Assembly (NCBI GenBank): GCA_006227785.1
Contig: SBFU01000229.1
Location: 1-6,296, forward strand
DNA length: 6,296 bases
Direction: 5' to 3'
From: Burkholderiales bacterium
GTDB taxonomy: Bacteria > Pseudomonadota > Gammaproteobacteria > Burkholderiales > Burkholderiaceae_C
Positions 1-6,296 of this stretch are shown here, one piece after another. A program made the translations under genes and the position numbers. The notes beneath the pieces were generated by a model that did no database searches, was not told the origin of the DNA, and worked only from the letters and a program-made list of their open reading frames with translations. Each line of letters starts with the position of its first letter. Within the stretch, counting starts at the first letter, position 1.

Positions 1-2
1 GA

Positions 3-1109
3 CTGCAGATTTTCACCACCCTCGACCCCTTTGCCCAACAAGCAGCAGAAAAGGCCGTAGCGCATACCCTGCCTAATCTTGAGAAGAGCCATTCTCTCCC
101 TGCAAACAGCCTCAATGCCGCGCTGGTGATCGCCTCTACCAGCAATGGCGAAGTGCAGGCCCTGGTCGGTGGCCGCGACCTGCGTCTCGACGGTTTCAAC
201 CGCGCCCTCGATGCCTCGCGTCCTATCGGCTCGCTGGCCAAGCCGGTGGTATACCTGTCGGCCCTGCGCAAGGGCTATACCCTGGTCACACCGGTGGATG
301 ACCTGCCTATCCGCGTCAAAGGCGGCGATGGCAATATCTGGGAACCGCAGAACTACGACCACAAACTGCACGGCGTGGTGCCCCTGTACAAGGCGCTGTC
401 CCATAGCTACAACCTGGCCACCGCCCATCTGGGTATGGACCTGGGCCTGAAAGACGTCGCCGCCTTCTTCCGCCAGATGGGTGTTACCCGTCAGGTCAAT
501 CCGTACCCCAGCATGGTGCTCGGTGCGCTCCAGCTCAGCCCCTTTGAAGTGGCCCAGCTTTACCAGCCGCTGTCGGCCGAGGGTTACTCGTCGCCGCTGC
601 GCGCCATCCGCGCTGTGCTCAGCCAGGACGGCCAGCCCCTCAAGCGCTATCCGGTCGAGGTGGTGCAGCGTGTCGATGACAAGTCCGTCGTGCTGCTCAA
701 CCACGCCCTGCAACAGGTGGTGTGGAACGGTACCGCCCGTGGTCTGTCCCGCTATCTGCCCGAAGACCTGGGCATTGCCGGCAAAACCGGCACCACCGAC
801 GAACTGCGCGACAGCTGGTTTGCCGGCTTTACCGGCAACTATCTGGCAGTGGCCTGGGTAGGGCGCGACGACAACCAGAGCGCCGGGCTCAGTGGCGCCA
901 GCGGCGCACTGCCGATCTGGGGCGAGGCCATGAGCCAGCTGCCCCAGCAGGCGCTGGAGCTGACCCTCAAGCCCGGCATGCACTACCAGTGGGTGACACC
1001 GGGTGGCAAACTGTCTGAAGAATCCTGCGACAGCGCCATGATGCTGCCCTTTATCGACGGCAGTGCCCCTGTCGGCATACCCCAATGTGAGGACGCCCAT
1101 GACCAATAG
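3..1109 (+). CDS. mrcB: Penicillin-binding protein 1b, C-terminal part (5' end outside window)
   Basis: Bifunctional class A PBP that polymerises lipid II and cross-links peptidoglycan on the periplasmic face of the inner membrane. Only the last 368 residues are present; the membrane anchor and glycosyltransferase domain lie to the left. The fragment opens with the linker before the transpeptidase domain (QIFTTLDPFAQQAAEKAV), which resembles E. coli MrcB. All three penicillin-binding motifs are intact: S-L-A-K with nucleophile Ser77 of the fragment (codon at 231), S-Y-N at 135-137 (codon at 405), and K-T-G at 261-263 (codon at 783), followed by a typical D-S-W-F-A-G and W-V-G-R-D stretch. Two cysteines near the end (codons 1026 and 1086) sit where E. 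coli PBP1b has its C-terminal cysteine pair. The tail is shorter than in E. coli and lacks the Gln-rich extension. An internal GTG at 126 is not the true start, because the frame and the homology continue to the left edge. The 3' end overlaps the next gene by 11 bases. Confidence 0.95.
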   Translation: MQIFTTLDPFAQQAAEKAVAHTLPNLEKSHSLPANSLNAALVIASTSNGEVQALVGGRDLRLDGFNRALDASRPIGSLAKPVVYLSALRKGYTLVTPVDDLPIRVKGGDGNIWEPQNYDHKLHGVVPLYKALSHSYNLATAHLGMDLGLKDVAAFFRQMGVTRQVNPYPSMVLGALQLSPFEVAQLYQPLSAEGYSSPLRAIRAVLSQDGQPLKRYPVEVVQRVDDKSVVLLNHALQQVVWNGTARGLSRYLPEDLGIAGKTGTTDELRDSWFAGFTGNYLAVAWVGRDDNQSAGLSGASGALPIWGEAMSQLPQQALELTLKPGMHYQWVTPGGKLSEESCDSAMMLPFIDGSAPVGIPQCEDAHDQ

Positions 1110-1578
1110 GTATCTGCTGCTGACCGTATATGTCAGCGTACTGGCGGCCTGTGCCTCCAACCCCCAGTCGGCCAACGCCAGCTACGGCCAGCCGGTTTAT
1201 GCACCCCATACTGTAAAGCCCTCGGCCCTGGCGAGCGGTGGCATGGTGGTACAGCCCATGTCCCAGGCCGCAGCCGCCCTGCTGGCCCAGGCCCAGCAGC
1301 AAACCCGCGACAACCAGCTCGATGCCGCCTCGGTCACGCTTGAGCGCGCCCTGCGCGTCGATGGCAAACACCCCAAACTGTGGAGCCAGCTGGCCGAAGT
1401 CCGCCTGCGTCAGGGTCAGTACGAACAGGCCGAAAGCATGGCCCGCAAGTCCAACTCCCTGGCCGGCACAGACCGCACCATGATCATGCGCAACTGGATG
1501 ATCATCGAACAAAGCTGCCGCCTGCGCGGCGACGACAAGGGCGTCAAAGCCGCCCAGCAGGCGCAGAAAACCCTCTAA
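1099..1578 (+). CDS. lpoP: TPR lipoprotein, probable LpoP-type activator of PBP1b
   Basis: A 159-residue predicted outer-membrane lipoprotein. Residues 1-17 form a lipoprotein signal peptide with hydrophobic core LLLTVYVSV and lipobox L15-A16-A17-C18; Ala at +2 gives no inner-membrane retention signal. A Pro/Ser/Ala-rich linker (about 19-55) leads to an alpha-helical region with two TPR-like repeats (about 56-89 and 92-125) and a third helix pair to the end. In Pseudomonas aeruginosa a TPR lipoprotein called LpoP, encoded next to the PBP1b gene, is the outer-membrane activator of PBP1b. Position, size, lipobox and TPRs all match that description, so the role is inferred from family and context. 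The ATG at 1099 is chosen over an upstream in-frame ATG at 1063 because it puts the signal peptide at the N-terminus and has GAGG at 1089-1092, six bases before it. It overlaps mrcB by 11 bases, indicating co-translation. The alternative is a generic TPR lipoprotein with another partner. Confidence 0.8.
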   Translation: MTNRYLLLTVYVSVLAACASNPQSANASYGQPVYAPHTVKPSALASGGMVVQPMSQAAAALLAQAQQQTRDNQLDAASVTLERALRVDGKHPKLWSQLAEVRLRQGQYEQAESMARKSNSLAGTDRTMIMRNWMIIEQSCRLRGDDKGVKAAQQAQKTL

Positions 1579-1588
1579 GCAGTCCATC

Positions 1589-2599
1589 ATGAGTAATGAA
1601 GTGATCACCCTGGCCCACGGCAATGGCGGACGGCGCATGCAGGCGCTGATACGCGAGGTGGTGGCGCGTGCGCTGGGTGATGTGCTGGTGGAGCAGGGTG
1701 CTGATGCGACCGTGCTGGATGCCCGGCAACTGGGCGGCGCTACGCTGATGATGAGCAGCGACAGTTTTACGGTACAGCCGCTGTTTTTCCCCGGTGGGGA
1801 TATCGGGTCGCTGGCGGTGCATGGTTCGGTGAATGATCTGGCAGTGTGTGGGGCGCAGGCGCGCTATCTGAGCCTGAACCTGCTGATAGAGGAAGGCCTG
1901 GAGATCGCAGTGCTGGAGCGGGCCATGAGCAGCCTGGCGGCTGCGGCACGCCAGGCGGGTGTGCAGGTGGCCTGTGGCGATACCAAGGTTGTGCCGCGCG
2001 GCCATGGCGGTGGTTTGTACATCAGTTGCAGTGGTGTGGGCGTGCGGGCGGATGTGGACTGGCAGATGGCGCGCATCTGCGCCGGTGATGTGCTGCTGGT
2101 GAGTGGCCCGGTGGGCGACCACGGCGTGGCGGTGATGCTGGCCCGTGAGGCTTTTGGCATGAGCGGCCAGGTGCTCAGCGACAGCGCCGATGTGGGGCCT
2201 TTGTGCCGCGCCCTGCATGATGTTGCGGGCGTGCGTTTTTTGCGTGACCCGACTCGTGGCGGCCTGGCCACTGTGATGCACGAGATTGTGCAGGGCACGG
2301 GCCTGGGCTGCGATCTTGAGCAGGCGGCGATTCCGTTGCGCCCGGCGGTGGCTTCGGTATGCGAGATGCTGGGCTACGAGGCGCTGTATCTGGCCTGTGA
2401 GGGGCGGGTGGTGGCGGCGGTAAGCGCGGATGCGGCGGATGAGGTGCTGGCGCGCTGGCGGGCCTTGCCCGGCGGTGGCGAGGCGGCTGTGATTGGCCGT
2501 GTGGTGAGTGAGCATCGGCAGGTGCAGCTGGTGACGGAGCTGGGCGGGCGTCGTCTGCTGGCCGAGCTGGACCACGACCCCCTGCCGCGTATCTGTTAG
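1589..2599 (+). CDS. hypE: HypE, hydrogenase maturation carbamoyl dehydratase
   Basis: Cytoplasmic enzyme of the PurM/AIR-synthase-like ATP-binding superfamily. HypE receives a carbamoyl group from HypF on its C-terminal cysteine, dehydrates it with ATP to a thiocyanate, and passes CN to HypC/HypD for the Fe(CN)2CO centre of [NiFe]-hydrogenases. The 336 residues are the usual full length. Visible hallmarks are L-A-H-G-N-G-G (8-14; Asn where Ser is common), D-S-F at 58-60, P-L-F-F-P-G-G-D-I-G (64-73), V-N-D-L-A (81-85), G-D-T-K-V-V (130-135), G-D-H-G-V-A-V (176-182), R-D-P-T-R-G-G-L (219-226), and the terminal P-R-I-C with the acceptor Cys336. It begins 10 bases after lpoP with no convincing Shine-Dalgarno, so it probably depends on reinitiation. 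No other hyp or hydrogenase gene is in the window. Codon choice leans to GCG, GTG and GGT, whereas mrcB and lpoP favour GCC. Its stop overlaps the convergent DUF1289 gene by 4 bases. Confidence 0.94.
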   Translation: MSNEVITLAHGNGGRRMQALIREVVARALGDVLVEQGADATVLDARQLGGATLMMSSDSFTVQPLFFPGGDIGSLAVHGSVNDLAVCGAQARYLSLNLLIEEGLEIAVLERAMSSLAAAARQAGVQVACGDTKVVPRGHGGGLYISCSGVGVRADVDWQMARICAGDVLLVSGPVGDHGVAVMLAREAFGMSGQVLSDSADVGPLCRALHDVAGVRFLRDPTRGGLATVMHEIVQGTGLGCDLEQAAIPLRPAVASVCEMLGYEALYLACEGRVVAAVSADAADEVLARWRALPGGGEAAVIGRVVSEHRQVQLVTELGGRRLLAELDHDPLPRIC

Positions 2600-2784
2600 G
2601 GCCTGTAGGGCCTTTTTTCCTGGCGCTGACGCGCTTTTTCCAGAATCTCCTGCTTCTCTTCGGCGCTGGCATTGCCCCAGCGCGTGATCTCTTCAATGCT
2701 GCGACCGCAGCCCAGACAGATGTCGTTCTGATCCAGACAGCAGTTGCGCACGCAGGGCGAAGGCGGAGCGTCGAGCTTGCTCAT
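2596..2784 (-). CDS. Small Cys-rich DUF1289 family protein
   Basis: A 62-residue protein of the DUF1289 family (E. coli YdhL contains this domain), whose function is unestablished. The diagnostic pattern is present: C11-x3-C15, then C23-x2-C26, followed by G-R-S-x-E-E-I-x-x-W (27-36) and a charged helix with E-E-K-Q-E-I-L. Cys16 is an extra cysteine next to Cys15. The four spaced cysteines suggest a metal site (zinc or iron-sulfur), which is inference. The C-terminal tail is rich in Lys, Arg and Gln. Its ATG shares one base with the rlmL stop (TGATG at 2786-2782) and there is no Shine-Dalgarno, so translation is probably coupled to rlmL as the last gene of the purT-rlmL unit. Its stop overlaps that of hypE by 4 bases. 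Confidence 0.88.
   Translation of the reverse strand: MSKLDAPPSPCVRNCCLDQNDICLGCGRSIEEITRWGNASAEEKQEILEKARQRQEKRPYRP
2598..2618 (+). terminator. Possible intrinsic terminator 1 after hypE
   Basis: Beginning inside the hypE stop codon, a stem pairs 2598-2603 with 2609-2614 (AGGGCC against GGCCTT, one G-U pair) around a 5-base loop. The T-run 2613-2618 begins within the 3' arm. The stem is short, so efficiency is uncertain. It overlaps the last codons of the opposite-strand DUF1289 gene. Read from the sequence only; no folding energy was calculated. Confidence 0.45.
2622..2639 (+). terminator. Possible intrinsic terminator 2 after hypE (tandem)
   Basis: A second hairpin directly follows the first. 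GCGC at 2623-2626 pairs with GCGC at 2631-2634 around a TGAC tetraloop, with a possible extra G-U pair at 2622/2635, and is followed by TTTTT at 2635-2639. Taken alone it is weak. As the second of two hairpin-plus-T-run units within 42 bases of a gene end it is more credible. It is fully inside the DUF1289 coding sequence, where it encodes part of the Lys/Arg/Gln-rich tail. Confidence 0.4.
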
Positions 2785-4958
2785 CAGGCTTTGTGACGGA
2801 TGAGCCAGCAGCGGTGGATTTTGGGATTGCGGCGGAAGTCTTCCGCCAGGGTGCGGGGGGTAATGTCCTCAATCTGGAAACGCTGTTCCAGCTCGGCGGC
2901 CAGCTTGAAGCTGCGCAGGTTGTTGGAGAACACCAGGGTGCCGTCCTTGCTGAGGCCGCGCATGGCGAGGTCGATGAGGCGCACCTGGTCGCGCTGGACG
3001 TCGAAGGTGCCTTCCATACGCTTGGAGGTCGAGAAAGACGGCGGGTCGAGGAAGATAAGGTCGTAGAGACCGTCGTCCTGCTCGAGCCACTTGATGCAGT
3101 CGCCCTGTTCGAAGGCGTGCTGGCGGCCGCCAAAGCCGTTGAGCTGCATGTTGCGGCGCGCCCAGTCGAGATAGGTGTGGGACATGTCCACCGTGAGGGT
3201 GGTGGCCGCACCGCCTGCGGCAGCGTGCACGGTGGCACTGCCGGTATAGGCATACAGGTTGAGGAAGTGTTTGCCGGCGGCGTTTTCCTCGATCCACTGG
3301 CGGATGGGCAGGTGGTCGAGGAAGAGGCCGGTGTCGAGGTAATGGGTGAAGTTGACCCAGACCTTGACCTTGCCGTCGTTGACGACATGGAACTCGGGCT
3401 TGTCATCAATCAGCTTTTCGTACTGCTGCTTGCCCTTCTGGCGCATGCGCACCTTGAGGTGGATATTTTCTGCCGCGACGCCGGTGACTTCGGGCAGGGT
3501 GACCATCACTTCACGGGTGCGGGTACGGGCCTGGTTTTCGTCGATGCTGGCGGGTGGGGCGTATTCCTGCACGACCAGCCACTGCTGGTCGTTGTCGCCA
3601 CTGTAATAATCAATGGCAAAGGCGTATTCGGGGATGTCGGCGTCGTACAGGCGATAGCAGCCAATGCCGTTTTTACGCGCCCAGCGGCCCAGGTGCTTGA
3701 GGTTTTTGCGCAGGCGGTTGGCGAACATCTGTGCGCCTTCGCTCTGTGCCAGTTCGGCAAAGCGCACAAAGCGGGCGGCGGTCAGAGGGCCCTTGTCCTG
3801 GCGCTGGCGGTCGGCCTTGACCTCGAAACGCAGCAGCTGGCATTCCAGCTGGCCGTTGCGGAAGTGGTTGCTGCGGGTGGCCTTGAGGCCCAGCTCGAAA
3901 GCCAGGGTTTCGGAACAGGTAAACACCGCAGCCTGCCAGCCGGCAAAGTGCTGGATAAGGGCCTGACCGAGGGCCTTGTACAGCGGGCGCAGGGTTTCCA
4001 CATCGCCCAGACGTTCGCCGTAGGGCGGGTTGGTGATAACCAGGCCATTGTCACCCAGGTTGAGGGCGCTGAAGTCGAAACGGGTGCTGTTGCCGCTGTG
4101 CAGGAAGACCTTGCCCTTGAGGCCGGCGCGTTCGAGGTTGGCATTGGCCAGCATGATGGCGCGGGTGTCGTTGTCGACGCCGAGAATCATGTTGTTGAGC
4201 GGGCGCACGGCGGCGTGGGCTTCTTCGAGCAGGCGTTTCCAGGTGGCCGGTACGTGACCGAGCCAGCGCTCGAAACCGAAACGCTGGCGGCTGAGGGCCG
4301 GGGCGCGGTTCATGGCGATCCAGGCGCCTTCGACCAGGAGGGTGGCCGAGCCGCAGGTGATATCGACCAGGGCAGCGCCGGTTTTGGCCATCTCGGCCCA
4401 GTTGGAACGCAGCAGCAGGGCCGCGGCCAGAGTTTCGCGCAATGGTGCATCCACCGCCTGCAGACGGTAGCCGCGCTCGTGCAGTGGACCGGAGAAGTCG
4501 AGGTTGACGTGAATGGTGCCTTTTTCGGCAAAGACCTGGACGCGCACGTCGGGGTCGCTGGTGTCTACCGAAGGACGCTCGCCGGTTTCGCGGCGGAACT
4601 GGTCGACGATGGCGTCCTTGACCTTGAGCGCGGCGTAATGGCTGTGGCTGAAGGCGCGGTCGCGGCTGGAGAAATCGACGGCGAAGGTGCCGTGGGTATC
4701 GAGGTGATCCTGCCAGGGGATAGCGTCGATGCCCTTGTAGAGTTCGTCTTCGTTGCTGGCCGGAAAGCGGGCGACTTCGAGCATGACGCGGCTGGCGACA
4801 CGGGACCACAGGGTGGCCTTGTAGCCGACTTCCATCGGGCCCTGAAAGTAGCAGCCGGCGGGCTGCTGGCGCACGCTTTCGGCACCCAGCTCGCTGAGTT
4901 CGGCGGCGAGCAGGTCGTTAATGCTTTGCGGGCAGCTGGCGAAGAACTGAAAAATCAC
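2784..4958 (-). CDS. rlmL: RlmKL, bifunctional 23S rRNA m2G2445 / m7G2069 methyltransferase
   Basis: Fused SAM-dependent enzyme that in E. coli makes m2G2445 (RlmL half) and m7G2069 (RlmK half) in helix 74 of 23S rRNA during 50S assembly. The 724 residues compare with 702 in E. coli. Order: THUMP RNA-binding region (about 45-155), RlmL methyltransferase (about 160-390) with N-P-P-Y-G-E-R-L at 310-317, linker with N-R-L-R-K-N-L (414-420) and C-Y-R-L-Y-D-A-D (434-441), then RlmK with Y-T-G-S-A-T-V-H-A (571-579) and D-P-P-S-F-S (638-643). The RlmL SAM motif is unusual: D-I-T-C-G-S-A-T at 199-206, where E. coli has D-P-M-C-G-S-G-T. The start is GTG at 4958, overlapping the purT stop as GTGA. No Shine-Dalgarno is evident, so coupling to purT is likely. 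The N-terminus (MIFQFFAS) aligns with E. coli MNSLFAS, which supports this start. Confidence 0.95.
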   Translation of the reverse strand: MIFQFFASCPQSINDLLAAELSELGAESVRQQPAGCYFQGPMEVGYKATLWSRVASRVMLEVARFPASNEDELYKGIDAIPWQDHLDTHGTFAVDFSSRDRAFSHSHYAALKVKDAIVDQFRRETGERPSVDTSDPDVRVQVFAEKGTIHVNLDFSGPLHERGYRLQAVDAPLRETLAAALLLRSNWAEMAKTGAALVDITCGSATLLVEGAWIAMNRAPALSRQRFGFERWLGHVPATWKRLLEEAHAAVRPLNNMILGVDNDTRAIMLANANLERAGLKGKVFLHSGNSTRFDFSALNLGDNGLVITNPPYGERLGDVETLRPLYKALGQALIQHFAGWQAAVFTCSETLAFELGLKATRSNHFRNGQLECQLLRFEVKADRQRQDKGPLTAARFVRFAELAQSEGAQMFANRLRKNLKHLGRWARKNGIGCYRLYDADIPEYAFAIDYYSGDNDQQWLVVQEYAPPASIDENQARTRTREVMVTLPEVTGVAAENIHLKVRMRQKGKQQYEKLIDDKPEFHVVNDGKVKVWVNFTHYLDTGLFLDHLPIRQWIEENAAGKHFLNLYAYTGSATVHAAAGGAATTLTVDMSHTYLDWARRNMQLNGFGGRQHAFEQGDCIKWLEQDDGLYDLIFLDPPSFSTSKRMEGTFDVQRDQVRLIDLAMRGLSKDGTLVFSNNLRSFKLAAELEQRFQIEDITPRTLAEDFRRNPKIHRCWLIRHKA

Positions 4959-6154
4959 TTAGCGGGTACCGGTTTGATGAGGCTGGAAGCCGTACGCGCT
5001 CGGGTGCGGGCGGTGTCGGTGTCATTGGCACGGGCGACCACAACACCCATGCGGCGCTTGGCAAAGCTTTCGGGCTTGCCGAACAGGCGCACATCGGTGC
5101 CGGGAATGGACAGGGCCTTGTCGACGCCTTCGAAGGCGATACCGGCCATCTCAAGCTGACCGTAAACCACCGAGCTGGCGCTGGGGTTGGCCATGGAGAC
5201 ATCGACCGGCAGGCCGAGAATGGCGCGAGCGTGAATTTCGAATTCGGACTGGTACTGGCTGGCCAGGGTGGTGAGGCCGGTGTCGTGCGGGCGTGGCGAC
5301 ACTTCGGAGAAGTAGACCTCGTCGCCCTTCACAAACAGCTCGACACCGAAAATGCCGCGACCACCGAGGTTGGCGGTGACCTTGCCGGCAATGTCCTGGG
5401 CCTTGGCGCGGGCGGCCTCGGTCATCTGCTGGGGCTGCCAGGATTCCACATAGTCACCGTTTTTCTGGATATGGCCGATGGGCTCGCAGAAGAGGGTCTC
5501 GACCACTCCATTTTGCAGGGCGCGTACGGTGAGCTGGGTGATTTCGAAATCGAACTTGATCATGGATTCGACAATGACTCGGCCCTTGCCGACGCGGCCA
5601 CCGCTCTGGGCGTATTCCCACGCGGCGTTTACTTCGTCTGCACTGTCGACCTTGGACTGGCCCTTGCCGGAGGAGGACATGACGGGCTTGACGAAGCAGG
5701 GGTAGCCCACTTCATCACAGGCCTTCTGCATTTCTTCCAGGGTGTCGGCAAAACGGTAGTTGGAAGTTGGCAGACCGAGTTCTTCGGCGGCCAGACGGCG
5801 GATGCCTTCACGGTTCATGGTCAGGCGTGTGGCGCGGGCCGTGGGGATCACTTCGGCGAGGCCTTCCTGCTCTATGGTTTCGAGCATGTCAGTGGCGATG
5901 GCCTCGATCTCCGGCACGATGTAGTGGGGTTTTTCTTTCTCGACGAGGGCGCGCAGGGCGGCGCCGTCGGTCATGGAGATGGTGTGGGCGCGATGGGCAA
6001 CCTGCATGGCCGGGGCATCGGCGTAGCGGTCAACGGCGATGACTTCGACACCCAGACGCTGGAGAGCGATGACCACTTCCTTGCCCAGCTCGCCGCTGCC
6101 CAGGAGCATGACGCGGGTGGCAGAAGGTGAAAGAGGGGTTCCAATGCGCATCAT
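4955..6154 (-). CDS. purT: PurT, formate-dependent phosphoribosylglycinamide formyltransferase
   Basis: Cytosolic ATP-grasp enzyme that forms formyl-GAR from GAR, formate and ATP in step three of purine synthesis, the folate-independent alternative to PurN. The 399 residues compare with 392 in E. coli, with collinear alignment. Visible sites, equated with E. coli positions: G-S-G-E-L-G-K-E (19-26) and Glu82 for GAR; Arg115 and Lys156 in the ATP site, with the S-S-S-G-K-G loop at 160-165; F-D-F-E-I-T at 201-206; magnesium ligands Glu272 and Glu284 plus Asp291 in [10 protein letters not shown]; Lys360 and Arg367-Arg368 near the C-terminus. Nothing essential appears missing. Two adjacent ATGs (6154, 6151) could start it. 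The first is preferred because GGAGAA at 6166-6161 lies six bases upstream. It is the first clearly recognisable gene of the purT-rlmL-DUF1289 unit. No other purine gene is nearby. Confidence 0.97.
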   Translation of the reverse strand: MMRIGTPLSPSATRVMLLGSGELGKEVVIALQRLGVEVIAVDRYADAPAMQVAHRAHTISMTDGAALRALVEKEKPHYIVPEIEAIATDMLETIEQEGLAEVIPTARATRLTMNREGIRRLAAEELGLPTSNYRFADTLEEMQKACDEVGYPCFVKPVMSSSGKGQSKVDSADEVNAAWEYAQSGGRVGKGRVIVESMIKFDFEITQLTVRALQNGVVETLFCEPIGHIQKNGDYVESWQPQQMTEAARAKAQDIAGKVTANLGGRGIFGVELFVKGDEVYFSEVSPRPHDTGLTTLASQYQSEFEIHARAILGLPVDVSMANPSASSVVYGQLEMAGIAFEGVDKALSIPGTDVRLFGKPESFAKRRMGVVVARANDTDTARTRARTASSLIKPVPAK

Positions 6155-6296
6155 AGCCGCTTCTCCATAGTCGTTTTGCTGACGCGCATTCTAGCGTTTT
6201 TGGCCTGATGCTGCCGGTCTTTTTGTGAGGGCCGGATTTCAACATCTTGGCGCATATTCTCAGATAACACTTTGATGACAGCCTCTAAGTTATTGA
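6155..6296 (-). promoter_or_regulatory. purT upstream region with RBS and possible promoter/operator
   Basis: This 142-base stretch to the window edge is lower in G+C than the genes. Read leftward it holds a clear ribosome binding site, GGAGAA (6166-6161). A -10-like TAGAAT occupies 6193-6188, but no good -35 box sits 16-18 bases upstream of it. The imperfect palindrome ACGC-N8-GCGT at 6182-6197 covers the same place. Its arms match the ends of the E. coli PurR operator, though its centre does not. No convincing RNA gene is seen. One leftward reading frame stays open from the edge to 6151, overlapping the purT start, but it is too short and atypical to call as a gene. Confidence 0.4.

Noticed and set aside
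1051..1638. A 195-codon open frame antisense to lpoP
   Set aside because: It covers three gene boundaries on the other strand, is Gly/Ala/Leu-rich and has no recognised motif; lpoP has an RBS, lipobox and TPRs.
1544..2575. A 343-codon open frame antisense to hypE
   Set aside because: The product is His/Arg/Gln/Ala-rich with no family resemblance, whereas hypE on the other strand is conserved from end to end.
2793..5159. A 788-codon open frame on the plus strand, antisense to rlmL and the end of purT
   Set aside because: Its product is a low-complexity Val/Ala/Gly/Glu/Asp-rich string with no recognisable domain. It is the expected mirror of G/C-ending codons in rlmL and purT, both of which are certain from homology.
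5231..6130. A 299-codon open frame antisense to purT
   Set aside because: It is a compositional shadow of purT, Gly/Asp/Val/Ala-rich with no domain. The opposite strand encodes every PurT active-site residue.
6202..6224. A possible terminator hairpin with a TTTTT run on the plus strand upstream of purT
   Set aside because: Only three-base stems can be made, and no rightward gene ends here for it to terminate.
6030..6245. A 71-codon minus-strand frame overlapping the purT 5' end
   Set aside because: It is out of frame with purT, its latter part is the purT N-terminal region in the wrong frame, and it has no RBS or recognisable domain.
6275..6296. A plus-strand ATG at 6275 open to the edge, possibly a divergent gene
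   Set aside because: Only seven codons are visible, with no Shine-Dalgarno upstream and no clear promoter, so it cannot be supported.

Overview
The window looks like the chromosome of a high-G+C gammaproteobacterium. The evidence is the class of its genes: a PBP1b-type synthase with its own small TPR lipoprotein (the Pseudomonas-like LpoP arrangement), a fused RlmKL rRNA methyltransferase, and a PurT collinear with the E. coli enzyme. I cannot name a genus. Coding density is close to complete, and the only sizeable non-coding stretch is the last ~140 bases.

Left half, rightward genes (3-2599): the 3' part of mrcB (PBP1b transpeptidase domain), a lipoprotein gene overlapping its end (lpoP-like, probable activator of PBP1b), and then, 10 bases further on, a full-length hypE. 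HypE makes the cyanide ligand of [NiFe]-hydrogenase, so it is out of place next to cell-wall synthesis genes, and none of its usual partners (hypA, B, C, D, F) are in view. Its synonymous codon choice also differs visibly from mrcB and lpoP.

Right half, leftward genes (6154-2596): purT (formate-dependent GAR transformylase), rlmL/rlmKL (dual 23S rRNA methyltransferase) and a small Cys-rich DUF1289 protein. The three are chained by start/stop overlaps (GTGA between purT and rlmL, TGATG between rlmL and DUF1289), so they look like one translationally coupled operon read from a promoter upstream of purT.

The two operons converge and overlap by 4 bases at 2596-2599. Just beyond the hypE stop, two short hairpins each followed by a T-run form a plausible tandem terminator for the rightward operon. 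They lie entirely inside the 3' end of the DUF1289 gene.

No mobile element, CRISPR, tRNA or rRNA is visible. I found no evidence for a wholly new multi-gene system. The points most worth a second look are the isolated hypE, the altered SAM-binding motif of the RlmL half, and the terminator embedded in coding sequence.
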